Origin: an uncultured Paracoccaceae bacterium
GTDB taxonomy: Bacteria; Pseudomonadota; Alphaproteobacteria; Rhodobacterales; Rhodobacteraceae
Length of the DNA: 64,000 nt
Assembly: GCA_947488175.1 (NCBI GenBank)
Contig: CANKYO010000013.1
Location: forward strand, 1-64,000
Direction: 5' to 3'
Under the pieces are notes generated by a model that did no database searches, was not told where the DNA came from, and saw only the letters and a program-made list of their open reading frames with translations. The position numbers and the translations under genes were made by a program. Positions 33,238 to 43,487 of this stretch are shown piece after piece; positions within the stretch are counted from its first letter, which is position 1; each line of letters starts with the position of its first letter.

Positions 33238-33879
33238 ATGCAAGACGTATCTCTATATCTCCCCGGCATTCTGCTCGCCTATTCGGCCTTTCTTCTCGCC
33301 ATCGCCAGTCCCGGGCCGAACATCCTTGCCGTCATTGGCACTTCGATGAGTGTCAATCGCGCGTCAGGCATGGCGCTAGCCTTGGGGGTCGCGACTGGCT
33401 CATTTACCTGGGCACTGCTCACGGTGTTTGGCCTGTCGGCCATCTTGGCGACGTATGCCTCGGCGCTGCTTTTGATCAAGATTTTTGGTGGGCTTTACCT
33501 GCTTTGGCTGGCCTACAAGTCCTTCAAATCCGCCACTTCCAGCCACGATATCGAGGCGAAGGAACTGGCCGGGGGACGTCGCACGCCGTTCGGCTACCTT
33601 CAGCGGGGCTACATCATCCAGATGACCAACCCGAAAGCGGCATTGGCCTGGATCGCGATCATTTCGCTGGGTTTGCAGGAAGGTGCGCCGCTCTGGGTCG
33701 GGGCCGTAATCGTGTTAGGCACTTTCGCGCTATCGATGGTCATCCACCTCCTCTACGCGATTGCATTCTCTACGCCTGCTATGGTTCGGATTTACGGTAA
33801 GGCGCGCCGGGGTATCCAAGTAGTCTTGGGCACATTCTTCGCGCTCGCCGGTTTGCGTCTACTGACCAGCAGGAACTGA
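33238..33879 (+). CDS. LysE family translocator (third in window)
   Basis: A 213-residue exporter: GILLAYSAFLLAIASPGPNIL with the family S-P-G-P-N, GVATGSFTWALLTVFGLSAI, MTNPKAALAWIAIISLGLQ. About six membrane helices. Closest in look to RhtB/RhtC types. ATG 33238 follows AAAGG. The ABM monooxygenase gene starts four bases after it, so both are co-transcribed. Confidence 0.87.
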   Translation: MQDVSLYLPGILLAYSAFLLAIASPGPNILAVIGTSMSVNRASGMALALGVATGSFTWALLTVFGLSAILATYASALLLIKIFGGLYLLWLAYKSFKSATSSHDIEAKELAGGRRTPFGYLQRGYIIQMTNPKAALAWIAIISLGLQEGAPLWVGAVIVLGTFALSMVIHLLYAIAFSTPAMVRIYGKARRGIQVVLGTFFALAGLRLLTSRN

Positions 33880-33883
33880 AGGC

Positions 33884-34213
33884 ATGACGCAATATCCCGA
33901 CCCTGCCGCTGCCAACCTTAATGACGGCTTCGTGGTTGCTATCAATATAGTTGCGAAAGAAGGCGAAGCGGACGCTGTCGCCGACATTCTTGAGCGCCTG
34001 ATTGCGCCGACGATGGCTGAGGAAGGCGTTAAGTTCTTTATGCCCTACCGGTCACCGACAGATCCAAACGCATTTTTTGTCTACGAGTTATACAGAGGCG
34101 CTGACGGGTGGGATGCACACAACGAGTCAGCGCATTTCCAAAGCGCCGTTGAAGAGTTGCTGCCGAAAGTCGAGCTGCGAGAGCGCGTTCCTTTTGTCCC
34201 CTACGCCTGTTGA
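33884..34213 (+). CDS. Putative quinol monooxygenase (ABM domain)
   Basis: A 109-residue antibiotic-biosynthesis-monooxygenase (ABM/YgiN) fold: FVVAINIVAKEGEADAVADILERLIAPTMAEEGVKFFMPYRSPTDPNAFFVYELYRGADGWDAHNESAHFQ. Members oxidise quinols or bind small aromatics without cofactor. It lies four bases after the LysE gene. Substrate unknown. Confidence 0.85.
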   Translation: MTQYPDPAAANLNDGFVVAINIVAKEGEADAVADILERLIAPTMAEEGVKFFMPYRSPTDPNAFFVYELYRGADGWDAHNESAHFQSAVEELLPKVELRERVPFVPYAC

Positions 34214-34586
34214 GGCATTCTTTCAAACCCGACATTCATCCCGTTGCAGCACTTCGGAGGCAATAGGCTCGGATCCTGCCGTTCTCCGCCAAGCATCATC
34301 TCTAGAACTATCTGCCCATTCCCGGCCCATAAGAGACATTCGGCATGCTGTTGCCATGCTGCGGTTGCAACCCGCTTTCCGGTCATTCGCTGCAGGCGCA
34401 AAATTCAACGCTGGTCGAACTTACAGATCGCGGGACCAAGGGGACATTCGTTGCAACTTCGTCTATGGCTGCTTAGGGTCACGCTTGTAGGAATAGCAGG
34501 TACCATTTGTGAGACACGCCTCTAGATTTTGGCACATCTTGCAATGCGGCAAAAGACTATAGCAAGCCCAGCTTGGCGACTGAGTA
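34214..34586. repeat. Gene-free stretch with degenerate repeat (family A, copy 6)
   Basis: CATGCTGCGGTTGCAACCCG at 34355, CCGGTCATTCGCTGCAGGCGC near 34379 and GGTCGAACTTACAGATCGCGGG near 34413 give the family A blocks in order; a diverged second copy may start at about 34235. Nothing coding is seen. Confidence 0.5.
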
Positions 34587-34925
34587 TTAAGTCATGTCAT
34601 TGCCAGTTATTCTGACCTTGACTACTTTTCCCAGCTGTCTCCCAAGCCACCCAACAGCAACAACAAAAGCAAGAAATACTGCGGCGCTAATGGGGCCGAC
34701 AAGTGAATTTTCTCGATCAGACGAACTGTAGATCGCTACGGTTGTTGCCCCATCGGGCAAAACTTGCATTAGAAAAAAGACTGGTACTGCGGCCAGCAAG
34801 GCCCACGCGCCCCAACACAAAAGTCTCTTCTTCAGACCGACGCCCTTGGTTGCGTCCATAACACCAGCAAGAAAACTCAGGGTCAAAAGGCAAATCGCGA
34901 AAACAAGTAGTTCGGAGGCGTCCAT
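34587..34925 (-). CDS. Small integral membrane protein, unknown
   Basis: A 112-residue protein with three hydrophobic segments: LLVFAICLLTLSFLAGVM, RLLCWGAWALLAAVPVFFLMQVL and VGPISAAVFLAFVVAVGWLG. No family recognised. ATG 34925 is taken because the hydrophobic part follows it; an ATG at 34961 adds 12 residues. No clear ribosome-binding site. No partner genes. Confidence 0.5.
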   Translation of the reverse strand: MDASELLVFAICLLTLSFLAGVMDATKGVGLKKRLLCWGAWALLAAVPVFFLMQVLPDGATTVAIYSSSDRENSLVGPISAAVFLAFVVAVGWLGRQLGKVVKVRITGNDMT

Positions 34926-35221
34926 GCAACCCAGATAAGATATCGGGTTTGCAGATGCCATGAAAAAATCTGACCGCCTGATCTGCGTAAAGTTCGTTCA
35001 TCCACACACATTTTCTATATGCAACAAACCCTTGCAAAACTGTCCTTGATTTTGGCGCGTCTGTAGCCGCAGCTCCGAGAAGCGGACATTTGTTCAAGGC
35101 GCAGCATCGGTGAGTCTGGGCTCGTTGCCGACCTCAGAGGCAGCGCAGCAATCATGTGATATGGTACCTCGTCAACGTCGGGTTGTCGTTGTGGAGGGCA
35201 TGGCGGATCGGAGGATCAGTC

Positions 35222-35852
35222 ATGGAAACACCAAACCTACCAGCCATTCGTGCACTGCGCCCTGCATGGAACAAGGGCCGGATCGTTGGTCAGAAACGGC
35301 CTTTGAAGCCCAAACACGTTTGGGCAATCCGAGTTCGGCTTGAACTGGCCGAGAACCATCGAGACCTCGCGCTGTTCAACATGGCGATCGATAGCAAACT
35401 GCGCGGCTGCGATCTGGTGAAGATGGAGGTCGTTGATGTCATGGCTTCAGGTCAGATCAAGGAACGGGCGTCGGTACTGCAAAGTAAGACGCAGAAACCT
35501 GTGCGATTTGAGATATCCGAAGGCACACGCGCCTCGGTCGAAAAGTGGATGGAAGATGAGCTCATGGTCGGCTCGGAGTACCTTTGGCCGGGTCGGTTAC
35601 ATGAACGCCTGCACATCTCCACACGCCAGTATGCACGGATCGTCCGCGATTGGGTCACGTCGATCGGTCTAGAAGCGAGCGCATATGGCACGCATTCGAT
35701 GAGGCGAACAAAGGTGACCCAGATCTATAAATACCGGCAACTTGCGGGCGGTTCAGCTTCTGCTTGGTCACACCAAGATGGACAGCACAGTTCGGTACCT
35801 GGGCGTCGAACTTGAGGACGCTCTAGCAATCGCCGAGGCCATTGAAATCTAG
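35222..35852 (+). pseudogene. Tyrosine recombinase (copy 3), frameshifted
   Basis: Nearly identical in protein to copy 1 through TKVTQIYK (METPNLPAIRALRPAWNKG, DSKLRGCDLVKMEVVDVM, HSMRRTKV). At about 35730 two bases are missing relative to copy 1 (AAATACC versus AAGAAGACC), shifting the frame. The true C-terminus, LLGHTKMDSTVRYLGVELED to EAIEI and TAG 35852, continues in another frame. The nucleophile Tyr is therefore lost. Leader 35175-35221 matches copies 1 and 2. Confidence 0.85.
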
Positions 35853-36057
35853 CAACCTTAGGGTCGTTGTCGCGGGCGGCCCTTGGCATCCATCTGCGCA
35901 ACCAGCAGATTCCGTGTCGTGTTTTTGAAAGCAGACATTCAAATCTGTCGGACGCGCAATCTTGGTCGCGAATGGGGACGTAGACAGCGGCTTCGCCGCT
36001 TCCTCGTTGCGAAAGGTGAATCTCACCGCTTGTTTTCTACCGGTCATTTGTTCCAGA

Positions 36058-37482
36058 TTAATGCGCGATCATCACATGTCGCACAGCGGTATAATCTTCC
36101 AAAGCATACATCGACATGTCTTTGCCGTAACCTGATTGCTTCAGGCCGCCGTGCGGCATTTCGTTGACCAGCATGAAGTGCGTGTTCACCCAAGTGCAGC
36201 CGTATTGCAGTGCTGCAGAGGCTTCCATCGCCTTACCGATATCACTGGTCCAAACGGACGACGCAAGGCCGTAGGGGCTGTCATTTGCCCAATCGATGAC
36301 CGGATCATCGTCGGTAAACCGCGTGACGGACACAACTGGGCCAAACACCTCGCGTTGCACAATCTCGTCGGCTTGCTGCGCACCGGCAATCACTGTCGGG
36401 CTATAGTAGAAGCCCGACCCGTCGACTGCGGTGCCGCCGGTTGCAATTTCAATGTGTGATTGCTCAGACGCGCGTTCCACAAAGCTGGCCACGCGGTCGC
36501 GTTGGCGTAGCGAAATAAGGGGAGGGATCTCGTTCACGGTATCATCGGCGTTGTTGTAGACGATGCTGGCAGCGGCAGAACTCAGGTCCGCGACGAAGTT
36601 GTCGTAGATGCTCGCATGCGCATAAACGCGGCAGGCGGCAGTGCAGTCTTGCCCCGCGTTGTAGTAACCGAAGGCTTTCAGTCCATCGACTGTCCGCGCA
36701 AGGTCCGCATCGCCGTATACAATGACCGGTGCCTTTCCGCCAAGTTCCAGATGCGTGCGTTTGACGGTTTTGGAGGCCGCAACCAGAACCTTCTTGCCGG
36801 TCGCCACATCGCCAGTGATCGAGATCATGTCGACGTCTGAATGGTTCACTAGTGTATTTCCAACGGAACTGCCTTGCCCCGTGATAACATTCACTACGCC
36901 TTCGGGCAGAATGTCTGACAGGATCTTGCCAAAGGCCAGGGCCGTAAGCGGTGTTTGCTCGGATGGTTTCAGCACGACTGTGTTTCCACCTGCAAGTGCT
37001 GGCGCGAGTTTCCAAGCCATCATCATGATGGGATAGTTCCAAGGTGCGATCGAGGCCACGACACCAATCGGATCCCGCCGGATCATGGAAGTATGCCCTT
37101 CCATATAGGCCCCCGCGACCGGCCCGTGCATGTTCCGCACGGCCCCTGCGAAATAGCGAAAGCAATCGGCAACTGCGGGAATTTCCTCACCGCGCACCTC
37201 GTTGATCGGTTTGCCACAATTCAGCGCCTCCAAGGCAGCGAGGTTGTCGAGATCTGCCTCAACCGCATCCGCGATTCTGAGCAAGAGCGTTGCGCGTTCT
37301 GCCGGTGTGGTCTTGGCCCAGCCCGGGAACGCAGCGCGGGCCGCGGCAACAGCGCGGTCGATCTGATCTGCGTTTGCCTCGGGCATTTTGACGATCACCT
37401 CGCCGGTGCGCGGATTGAATACGGTTTCCTCAGTCTCGGTCCCCGCCTCGAAGGCGCTGCCGATCAGCATTTTAGTTTCCAT
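36058..37482 (-). CDS. Aldehyde dehydrogenase, gamma-aminobutyraldehyde type
   Basis: A 474-residue NAD-dependent aldehyde dehydrogenase. Catalytic residues: Asn149 (APWNYP), Glu246 (LELGGKAP) and nucleophile Cys280 ([10 protein letters not shown]). The [11 protein letters not shown] context is that of PatD/YdcW, which oxidises 4-aminobutanal (from putrescine) to GABA. It is the last gene of the polyamine-type ABC operon, 15 bases after the permease gene, which supports that substrate class. Confidence 0.87.
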   Translation of the reverse strand: METKMLIGSAFEAGTETEETVFNPRTGEVIVKMPEANADQIDRAVAAARAAFPGWAKTTPAERATLLLRIADAVEADLDNLAALEALNCGKPINEVRGEEIPAVADCFRYFAGAVRNMHGPVAGAYMEGHTSMIRRDPIGVVASIAPWNYPIMMMAWKLAPALAGGNTVVLKPSEQTPLTALAFGKILSDILPEGVVNVITGQGSSVGNTLVNHSDVDMISITGDVATGKKVLVAASKTVKRTHLELGGKAPVIVYGDADLARTVDGLKAFGYYNAGQDCTAACRVYAHASIYDNFVADLSSAAASIVYNNADDTVNEIPPLISLRQRDRVASFVERASEQSHIEIATGGTAVDGSGFYYSPTVIAGAQQADEIVQREVFGPVVSVTRFTDDDPVIDWANDSPYGLASSVWTSDIGKAMEASAALQYGCTWVNTHFMLVNEMPHGGLKQSGYGKDMSMYALEDYTAVRHVMIAH

Positions 37483-37497
37483 AAGAGATCTCCCTTT

Positions 37498-38301
37498 TCA
37501 TTTGCCTTGGCCCGCGACCGTTTCGGTCCCACGGGTCAAATAGTAAGCGCCGAGGATCGGCAGGAACGTGACAAGCACGACCACCATGGCCACCACGTTA
37601 GTGACAGGGCGTTGGCGTGGGCGCACCAGTTCTTCCAGCATCCAGATTGGCAGGGTTTGTTGCTGTCCCGCAGTGAATGTTGTGACGATGACCTCGTCAA
37701 AACTAAGCGCGAAGGCGAGCATGCCGCCTGCCAGAATTGCAGTTGCCATGTTTGGCAGAATGACAAAGCGCAGGGTTTGCCAATACGTCGCGCCCAAATC
37801 CATGGAAGCCTCGATCAGACTGCTGGAAGTTCGGCGAAAGCGTGCGACGGCGTTGTTGTAGACCACCACGATGCAGAATGTTGCGTGACCAAGGATGATG
37901 GTCCAGGTGCTGAATGGAATGTCTGCGATGTTGAAGGCTGATCGCAGCGAGATACCGGTAATGATCCCCGGCAGCGCGATGGGCAGGATCACCAGCAATG
38001 AAATGGTTTCGCGGCCAAAGAACTTTGACCGCGCCACGGCTGCTGCGCAGAGCGTCCCAAGAACGATAGCAATGAGTGTCGAGATGCTGGCGACCTTCAA
38101 CGACAGGCCAAGTGCCTGCCAGACGTCCGGACGGTTCCAGGTCACCTCGAACCACTGCAGCGTCAGGCCGGGTGGCGGCCATTGATAGCTTTTGTCCTCG
38201 GTCGTGAAGGCATAGACAAAGATGAGCAAGATCGGCAGGTGCAAAAACAAAAGCCCTCCGATGGCCGCGATCTTCAACCCAAGAGAGGCTTTAGAGTGCA
38301 T
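37498..38301 (-). CDS. ABC transporter permease, PotC-like
   Basis: A 267-residue, six-helix permease of the spermidine/putrescine class: [50 protein letters not shown] and the EAA loop around [22 protein letters not shown] (E-A-x-x-D-x-G-A). Overlaps the upstream permease by 11 bases. ATG 38301 is used; 38316 would lengthen the overlap. Confidence 0.88.
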   Translation of the reverse strand: MHSKASLGLKIAAIGGLLFLHLPILLIFVYAFTTEDKSYQWPPPGLTLQWFEVTWNRPDVWQALGLSLKVASISTLIAIVLGTLCAAAVARSKFFGRETISLLVILPIALPGIITGISLRSAFNIADIPFSTWTIILGHATFCIVVVYNNAVARFRRTSSSLIEASMDLGATYWQTLRFVILPNMATAILAGGMLAFALSFDEVIVTTFTAGQQQTLPIWMLEELVRPRQRPVTNVVAMVVVLVTFLPILGAYYLTRGTETVAGQGK

Positions 38302-39217
38302 CGAAAGCCCCCGCACGTTTGGCCAAGGTCAGATAAATGCCCATGACAACGATGGGCACCACGGCAAATGCGGCGGCCAGTGGAATGTTCCCGGCGGTGC
38401 CTTGAAACTGATACACAGCCTGTCCGATCATGCGCGCCGAGGTGCCGACGATCTGTGGAATGATGTAATCACCCATTGTGAGGCTAAAGGTGAAGATCGA
38501 CCCTGCAATGATCCCCGGTAAAGCCAGCGGCAGGATCACATGGCGTAGTGTCTGGCCGGGCTTTGCACCCAAGTCCCCCGAAGCCTCGAGCATTGACGGT
38601 GGCACCCGTTCAAGAGAAGCTTGGATTGGTAAGATCATGAAAGGCAACCAGACATACAGGAAGACGAGGAAGGTTCCGGTCCAGCTGACCGACAAGGAAT
38701 TCCCACCAATTCCGGGAATAGAAAGATAGGCCTCAAGTACCCACGAAAGGTGCAGTGTTTCGAAGAGCCAGTTTAGGATGCCCTCTTTTGCAAGGATGAG
38801 CTTCCAGGAGTAGACCTTGACCAGATAGCTGGACCACAGCGGCAACATCACACCCAGATAAAAAACCGCTTTCCATTTGCCGCGTGCGTAACGCGCCGCA
38901 TAATAGGCAATGGGAAAGGCAACGATCGCCGCCCCGATCGTGACAGCGGAGGCCATGGCGATCGTGCGCACAAGAATGTCAAAGTTTGAGGCGCGAAGAA
39001 GCTCGCCATAAGTCTTCAAGGTGAATTCGTAGTTGATGAGGCCCGAGAATTCATCAATCGAGAAGAAACTCTGCACCAGAAGCGCAAAGAGTGACCCGAT
39101 GTACACGATCCCCAGCCAGAGCAACGGGGGCGTGATCAGCAACAAAAGCAGCAAATTCGGGCGGCGCCAGAGCGCATCCGACAGGGGTGAACGCACAGCC
39201 TTAGCCATGCGCGCCAT
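38291..39217 (-). CDS. ABC transporter permease, PotB-like
   Basis: A 308-residue permease: [88 protein letters not shown] containing the EAA loop. It pairs with the PotC-like protein to form the membrane pore. It overlaps the ATPase gene by 17 bases. Confidence 0.88.
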   Translation of the reverse strand: MARMAKAVRSPLSDALWRRPNLLLLLLITPPLLWLGIVYIGSLFALLVQSFFSIDEFSGLINYEFTLKTYGELLRASNFDILVRTIAMASAVTIGAAIVAFPIAYYAARYARGKWKAVFYLGVMLPLWSSYLVKVYSWKLILAKEGILNWLFETLHLSWVLEAYLSIPGIGGNSLSVSWTGTFLVFLYVWLPFMILPIQASLERVPPSMLEASGDLGAKPGQTLRHVILPLALPGIIAGSIFTFSLTMGDYIIPQIVGTSARMIGQAVYQFQGTAGNIPLAAAFAVVPIVVMGIYLTLAKRAGAFDAL

Positions 39218-40190
39218 CCATCATATGCAGCGCACCCGGTGCCCAACCCATTTGAACCACTTCGCCAATGGCGGGAACAACGCCTCCTTTCGGGATAAGC
39301 ACTTTGATGATTTGCCGATTGCAACGCACCTCGATCCGTGTTGCTGATCCAAGGAATGCCTGCGCTTCAACCACGCCGCCAAGCGGACCCGACCCAAGTG
39401 TAATCGCTTCGGGGCGCAAGCTGGCCGCGGCGTGTGTTCCGATAACAGCATTAACGATGTCAGCTGGAAGCACGTTGGACGCGCCAACGAAATCCGCCAC
39501 GAAGGGGGCCTGCGGCCTGTCATAGACATCTTCTGGGCTGCCGACCTGCTGGATCTGCCCTTCATTGAACACTGCAACGCGGTCGGCCATCGACAAGGCT
39601 TCGCCCTGATCATGAGTGACGAAAACGAACGCAATGCCAAGGCGTCGTTGCAAGGACTTCAGTTCGCTTTGCATCTGCTCACGCAGCTTGAGATCCAGGG
39701 CACCAAGTGGCTCGTCCAACAGCAGCACTTTGGGCTTCATGACCAAGGCCCGCGCCAAAGCAACACGCTGTCGCTGCCCGCCGGAAAGCTCAGACGGTTT
39801 GCGATCACCGAAGCCGTCGAGCGCCACCAGTTCCAACCCCTCATCGGCAGCGGCCCGGCGGGCTGATTTGCCATCACCGCGCACCATCAGCCCGTAGGCT
39901 ATGTTATCGCGGACGTTCAAATGCGGGAACAATGCATAGTCTTGAAACACCGTGTTCACTGGCCGGCGATAGGGCGGGACCTGCGTAGCGTCTTCGCCGA
40001 AAATCGCAATTGAACCGGCGGTTGGTTGTTCAAAACCGGCAATCAGGCGCAGGCATGTCGTCTTGCCTGACCCTGATGGGCCAAGCAGAGCAAAGAACTC
40101 GCCTTCCGCAATCTCAAGGTTGACCCCATCCACCGCGCGCACGATTCCGAAATGGCGCGAAACCCCGGAAAATTTGATTGCTACTGTCAT
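39201..40190 (-). CDS. ABC transporter ATP-binding protein, PotA-like
   Basis: A 329-residue importer ATPase. Walker A GPSGSGKTT at about 37-45, signature LSGGQRQRVALARAL, Walker B VLLLDEPLGALD, H-loop FVTHDQGEAL, and a C-terminal TOBE domain (LRPEAITLG...). FGIVRAVDGVNLEIAEGEFFALLG is typical of PotA/PotG. ATG 40190 is taken for the family start; an upstream ATG at 40211 exists. Confidence 0.9.
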   Translation of the reverse strand: MTVAIKFSGVSRHFGIVRAVDGVNLEIAEGEFFALLGPSGSGKTTCLRLIAGFEQPTAGSIAIFGEDATQVPPYRRPVNTVFQDYALFPHLNVRDNIAYGLMVRGDGKSARRAAADEGLELVALDGFGDRKPSELSGGQRQRVALARALVMKPKVLLLDEPLGALDLKLREQMQSELKSLQRRLGIAFVFVTHDQGEALSMADRVAVFNEGQIQQVGSPEDVYDRPQAPFVADFVGASNVLPADIVNAVIGTHAAASLRPEAITLGSGPLGGVVEAQAFLGSATRIEVRCNRQIIKVLIPKGGVVPAIGEVVQMGWAPGALHMMDGAHG

Positions 40191-40243
40191 ATCTCGCCTG
40201 AAATCCTGCACGGTGGACGCGCCACGGTGCAGGAAAAGTTCAG

Positions 40244-41407
40244 TTAACGCCCACCAATCACGCCGATGTAGTCAGAGACCCACCGGTAGTAGGGCACACA
40301 TTCGCCCTGGCTTTCGCATTGGGTGACGGGTGTGGTCCAGAAACGCACCTGATCGAAGTTATCGAAACCGTTAACCGTGCAACCTTCGGCAGTTTGCATT
40401 CCGCGCCCATCAGTACAGGCCGCTGGCACCGCTGGGTTGGCTCCAAACCAGACCGAAAGGTCAGACATCAGGTTCGATGAGAGCGTATGCTCCATCCACA
40501 TGTAGGCGCAGTTCGGGTTTGCACTGTCGATGTGCATCATCGTCGTATCGGCCCAGCCTGTCACACCTTCCTCCGGGAAGACACTCGACACCGGTGCACC
40601 GTCGCCTTGCAATAGGTTGCGCTGGAACGGCCAGGACCCCGAGGCGGCCATGCCTTCGTTCTTAAAGTCGTCGATCTGGATGAAGGCATCATGCCAATAG
40701 CGGCTGACCAGCGTGCGCTGTGTGCGCAGCAAATCAAGGGCTGCGTCATACTGATCTTGGTTCAGCTCATACGGGCTTTCGATCCCCAGTTCAGGCTGGT
40801 GCGTCATAAGATAAAGCGCCGCATCCGCGATGTGGATCGGTCCGTCATAGGCTTGCACCCGGCCCACGTTGGACACCCCATCGGGAAGCCTCATTTCTTC
40901 AAAGACGACGTTCCAGGACTCTGGCGGCGTGTCCCCGAAGACTTCGGTGTTGTACATCAGGATGTTCGGCCCCCACATATACGGTGTTCCATAGTGGGTG
41001 CCGTCCACGAAGTGCCACGGCGCCTCTTTGAGGCGGTCATCAATTGTGTCCCAGCTTGGGATAAGGCTCGTGTTAATGGGCTGGACACGGTTGCCTGCGA
41101 CCATCCGCAGCGATGCATCGCCAGAGGCCGTAACAAGGTCAAAACCGCCTTCGTTCATCAACGCGACCATTTCATCTGACGTATTGGCCGTCTTGACGTT
41201 CACCATACAGCCGGTGGCCTCTTCAAATCCGGTGACCCAGTCAAAAGTATCGACGGTCTCACCACGCTCGATGTAGCCCGGCCAAGCAACGATGTTCACC
41301 TGGCCTTCGCTCTCACCAAGTTCGGTCACCATGTCGGCGGCCAAGGGCTGCGCGATGACCGAAGCCACGACAACCGCCGATACAGTTGAGTTCAAAATAC
41401 GTCTCAC
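40244..41407 (-). CDS. Periplasmic solute-binding protein of the polyamine type
   Basis: A 387-residue binding protein. GTG 41407, with GGGGAG upstream, starts a signal peptide (RRILNSTVSAVVVASVIAQPLAAD). Mature part: EGQVNIVAWPGYIERGETVDTFDWVTGFEEATGC, LVTASGDASLRMV, TPYMWGPNILMYN; a PotD-like fold with an unusual number of Cys near the end (ACTDGRGMQTAEGC, TQCESQGEC), probably disulfide-bonded. It heads the operon, and imports polyamine-like substrates with the three following gene products. Confidence 0.88.
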   Translation of the reverse strand: MRRILNSTVSAVVVASVIAQPLAADMVTELGESEGQVNIVAWPGYIERGETVDTFDWVTGFEEATGCMVNVKTANTSDEMVALMNEGGFDLVTASGDASLRMVAGNRVQPINTSLIPSWDTIDDRLKEAPWHFVDGTHYGTPYMWGPNILMYNTEVFGDTPPESWNVVFEEMRLPDGVSNVGRVQAYDGPIHIADAALYLMTHQPELGIESPYELNQDQYDAALDLLRTQRTLVSRYWHDAFIQIDDFKNEGMAASGSWPFQRNLLQGDGAPVSSVFPEEGVTGWADTTMMHIDSANPNCAYMWMEHTLSSNLMSDLSVWFGANPAVPAACTDGRGMQTAEGCTVNGFDNFDQVRFWTTPVTQCESQGECVPYYRWVSDYIGVIGGR

Positions 41408-41514
41408 GATGCATACTCCCCATTTCTTTGATATACTTTCTTTGGGGAACAATGTCGGACCTATCGAATTCAGGCAAATTCAAATTTCCGAGGTATATTA
41501 TCGGTTTTTCCGAA

Positions 41515-42423
41515 TTAACGAAGGCGTGGCGCGTGAAAGCTTTGTGCCACTGACAGGAACATGCGCGTCGCGTCTGAAACGCTCGCTCCGCGCCGCCACA
41601 CCAGACCAACCTGAATCACCGGCAACTGAGCCGAAACATCGCGGCTGTCGATCCGATCACCCTCCAAAGACCAAGGTCGATAGACCAAGTCTGGCAGAAA
41701 CGAAATGCCAGCCCCGCTTGCCACCAAGGACCGCACGGCTTCGACGGATCGCGTGCGAAATGCCACGCGCGGCTTGGTTGGAAAACTAGACAACAGCCGG
41801 GCCGCTTCGTCCTGTATTTCTTCCACGTTCAAGACAATCTGAGGCTCTGACGAAAGATCATCCAGCGAAATGCTTTCAAGCGAACTCAAAGGATGCCCGA
41901 GCGGTAGCCACAACCTGTACGGCGACACCGCCAAGAGTTCCGAATGAAGTGCTGCCGGGTTGCGAAGCCGGTCAACCAGCATAATAGCGACATCCAGTTC
42001 GCCACCTACCAAAAGATGTTCTAGGTACTCGGGGGTATCTTCGATTGCACTGACTTCGATTTCCGGCTGGGCTCTGCGAAATCGCGACAACAGGTCAGAG
42101 AGCACATAGCCTGAGGTCAGCGACGACACGCCGATGTTTATGTTTCCCGACAGGTTGCTTTGCTTCCCTCCGAGGCTCAATTCTGCATTTGATATCTCGG
42201 CTAATATCGCCTTGGCGTGGCGCATAAATACATGCCCCTGATGAGTCATCTCAACGCCGCGCCTTCGCCGCTCAAAAAGCTTCAGACCCAGATGCCCTTC
42301 GAGATCCTTCACAGCTTCCGTCAGCGTGCTTTGGGAAATTGCCAGCTCTGTAGCGGCTCGACTGAACGAGCCATGTTCAGCAACACCAACAAAATATTTC
42401 GCCTGCTTGAGTGTAAAAGGCAT
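41515..42423 (-). CDS. LysR family transcriptional regulator
   Basis: A 302-residue LysR regulator: PFTLKQAKYFVGVAEHGSFSRAATELAISQSTLTEAVKDLEGHLGLKLFERRRRGVEMT is the N-terminal helix-turn-helix; from about 92 the effector domain (GNINIGVSSLTSGYVLSDLL). It lies 107 bases upstream of, and in the same direction as, the polyamine-type operon and is its likely regulator. The effector may be a polyamine or its aldehyde (inference). Confidence 0.86.
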   Translation of the reverse strand: MPFTLKQAKYFVGVAEHGSFSRAATELAISQSTLTEAVKDLEGHLGLKLFERRRRGVEMTHQGHVFMRHAKAILAEISNAELSLGGKQSNLSGNINIGVSSLTSGYVLSDLLSRFRRAQPEIEVSAIEDTPEYLEHLLVGGELDVAIMLVDRLRNPAALHSELLAVSPYRLWLPLGHPLSSLESISLDDLSSEPQIVLNVEEIQDEAARLLSSFPTKPRVAFRTRSVEAVRSLVASGAGISFLPDLVYRPWSLEGDRIDSRDVSAQLPVIQVGLVWRRGASVSDATRMFLSVAQSFHAPRLR

Positions 42424-42666
42424 GTCTCTTCCTATCGGAGCCGAAGATGTAAATGGCCATTTTCAACGATGCAACAAGGTTGGCAATCGGCTTTGTACCG
42501 ACTGTGCTCAGTTGAGGCGGCCAATTGCACCACTGCCCTCAATGTCCGGTTTGACCGACTTAAGGGCAAGTTTCGCATACGCAGCGAAAGTCCGGAATCC
42601 GCCGGCCCTGCGTGAATCATGGGTACCAGGACGCGGTAGGATCGGGTCCGCTTTGGGGCCGTGCGG

Positions 42667-43266
42667 TCATCGTTGCCTCGCAAAATACGTCTCAAGTCGA
42701 GCATTGCTAATGTCGCTATCATAGCAGATTGGGCTATATCCACCGGGCCGTGACCACGCGCTCCTTGCGCCACAACGCCGCCCCCCACGATCGACATTGT
42801 AAGGGCACGGGCAAGAGCCAGGATACGCTGCTATACTCTGGCGGATGATCTCCCGCCGAGCCGTTTGAATCTCACGACTAGTTGGCGTTGCGATGCTCCG
42901 TACGGGTGCTCGGGTCGTTGGAACGTCAACAGATGGCCGTGAGCTTGACAGGTAAGTCGAGGAAATCCAGCCGCGTCCGAGCGATGACACGATTTGTGTC
43001 CAGCCGTCGGATGCAGACACAAATCGTACACGCGCCGCTTCATTTAGTTGCCCCATAACCCTGTGGTCTGTTCCGGGCCCAATGCGCTGATTCACACGGC
43101 TTCCCGTCACGTACAAATATGATGACACATTTGTTGATGTGATGCTTTCCCGTGGCGATGTGATTGTCGAACTTGACCCTGAAGTCCCGCCCGTTTCTGT
43201 CGGGTCGGACTGTCCAACCGTATAGAGGAAAAAGGCGACCAGTCCGATCCAAATCCAGTGTTTCAT
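42667..43266 (-). CDS. Exported SH3b-domain protein
   Basis: A 199-residue protein with an N-terminal hydrophobic segment (HWIWIGLVAFFLYTVG), a Ser/Thr-rich linker, an SH3b domain at about 53-107 (LYVTGSRVNQRIGPGTDHRVMGQLNEAARVRFV, GWTQIVSSLGRGWISSTYLS) and a Cys-bearing C-terminus (YPGSCPCPYNVDRGGRRCGARSAW), the 'YPG-C-x-C-P' pattern seen in other SH3 exported proteins. Probably cell-wall associated. Stand-alone. Confidence 0.8.
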   Translation of the reverse strand: MKHWIWIGLVAFFLYTVGQSDPTETGGTSGSSSTITSPRESITSTNVSSYLYVTGSRVNQRIGPGTDHRVMGQLNEAARVRFVSASDGWTQIVSSLGRGWISSTYLSSSRPSVDVPTTRAPVRSIATPTSREIQTARREIIRQSIAAYPGSCPCPYNVDRGGRRCGARSAWSRPGGYSPICYDSDISNARLETYFARQR

Positions 43267-43487
43267 AGCGTTCTCGCAAATGATCAAAGCTGTGCTCAGA
43301 GGCGCATGATCGTGCTACTGCCGATCAAGCTTGATGAAGTAATGAAATAAATCTTCTAAAAAGGTACTGGCCTAGGGCGTGTGCAGTCAATGCGGCTTCA
43401 GAATAGACCCCGTTGAAAGCGCATTTCGCTGGCCTCGCATGGACGCAATGCTAACAATTGCGCCAACCATCCCGACAACAGGTTTGT

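Noticed and set aside
36955-37941. A 328-codon frame on the + strand
   Set aside because: Antisense across two well-recognised genes (aldehyde dehydrogenase and permease).
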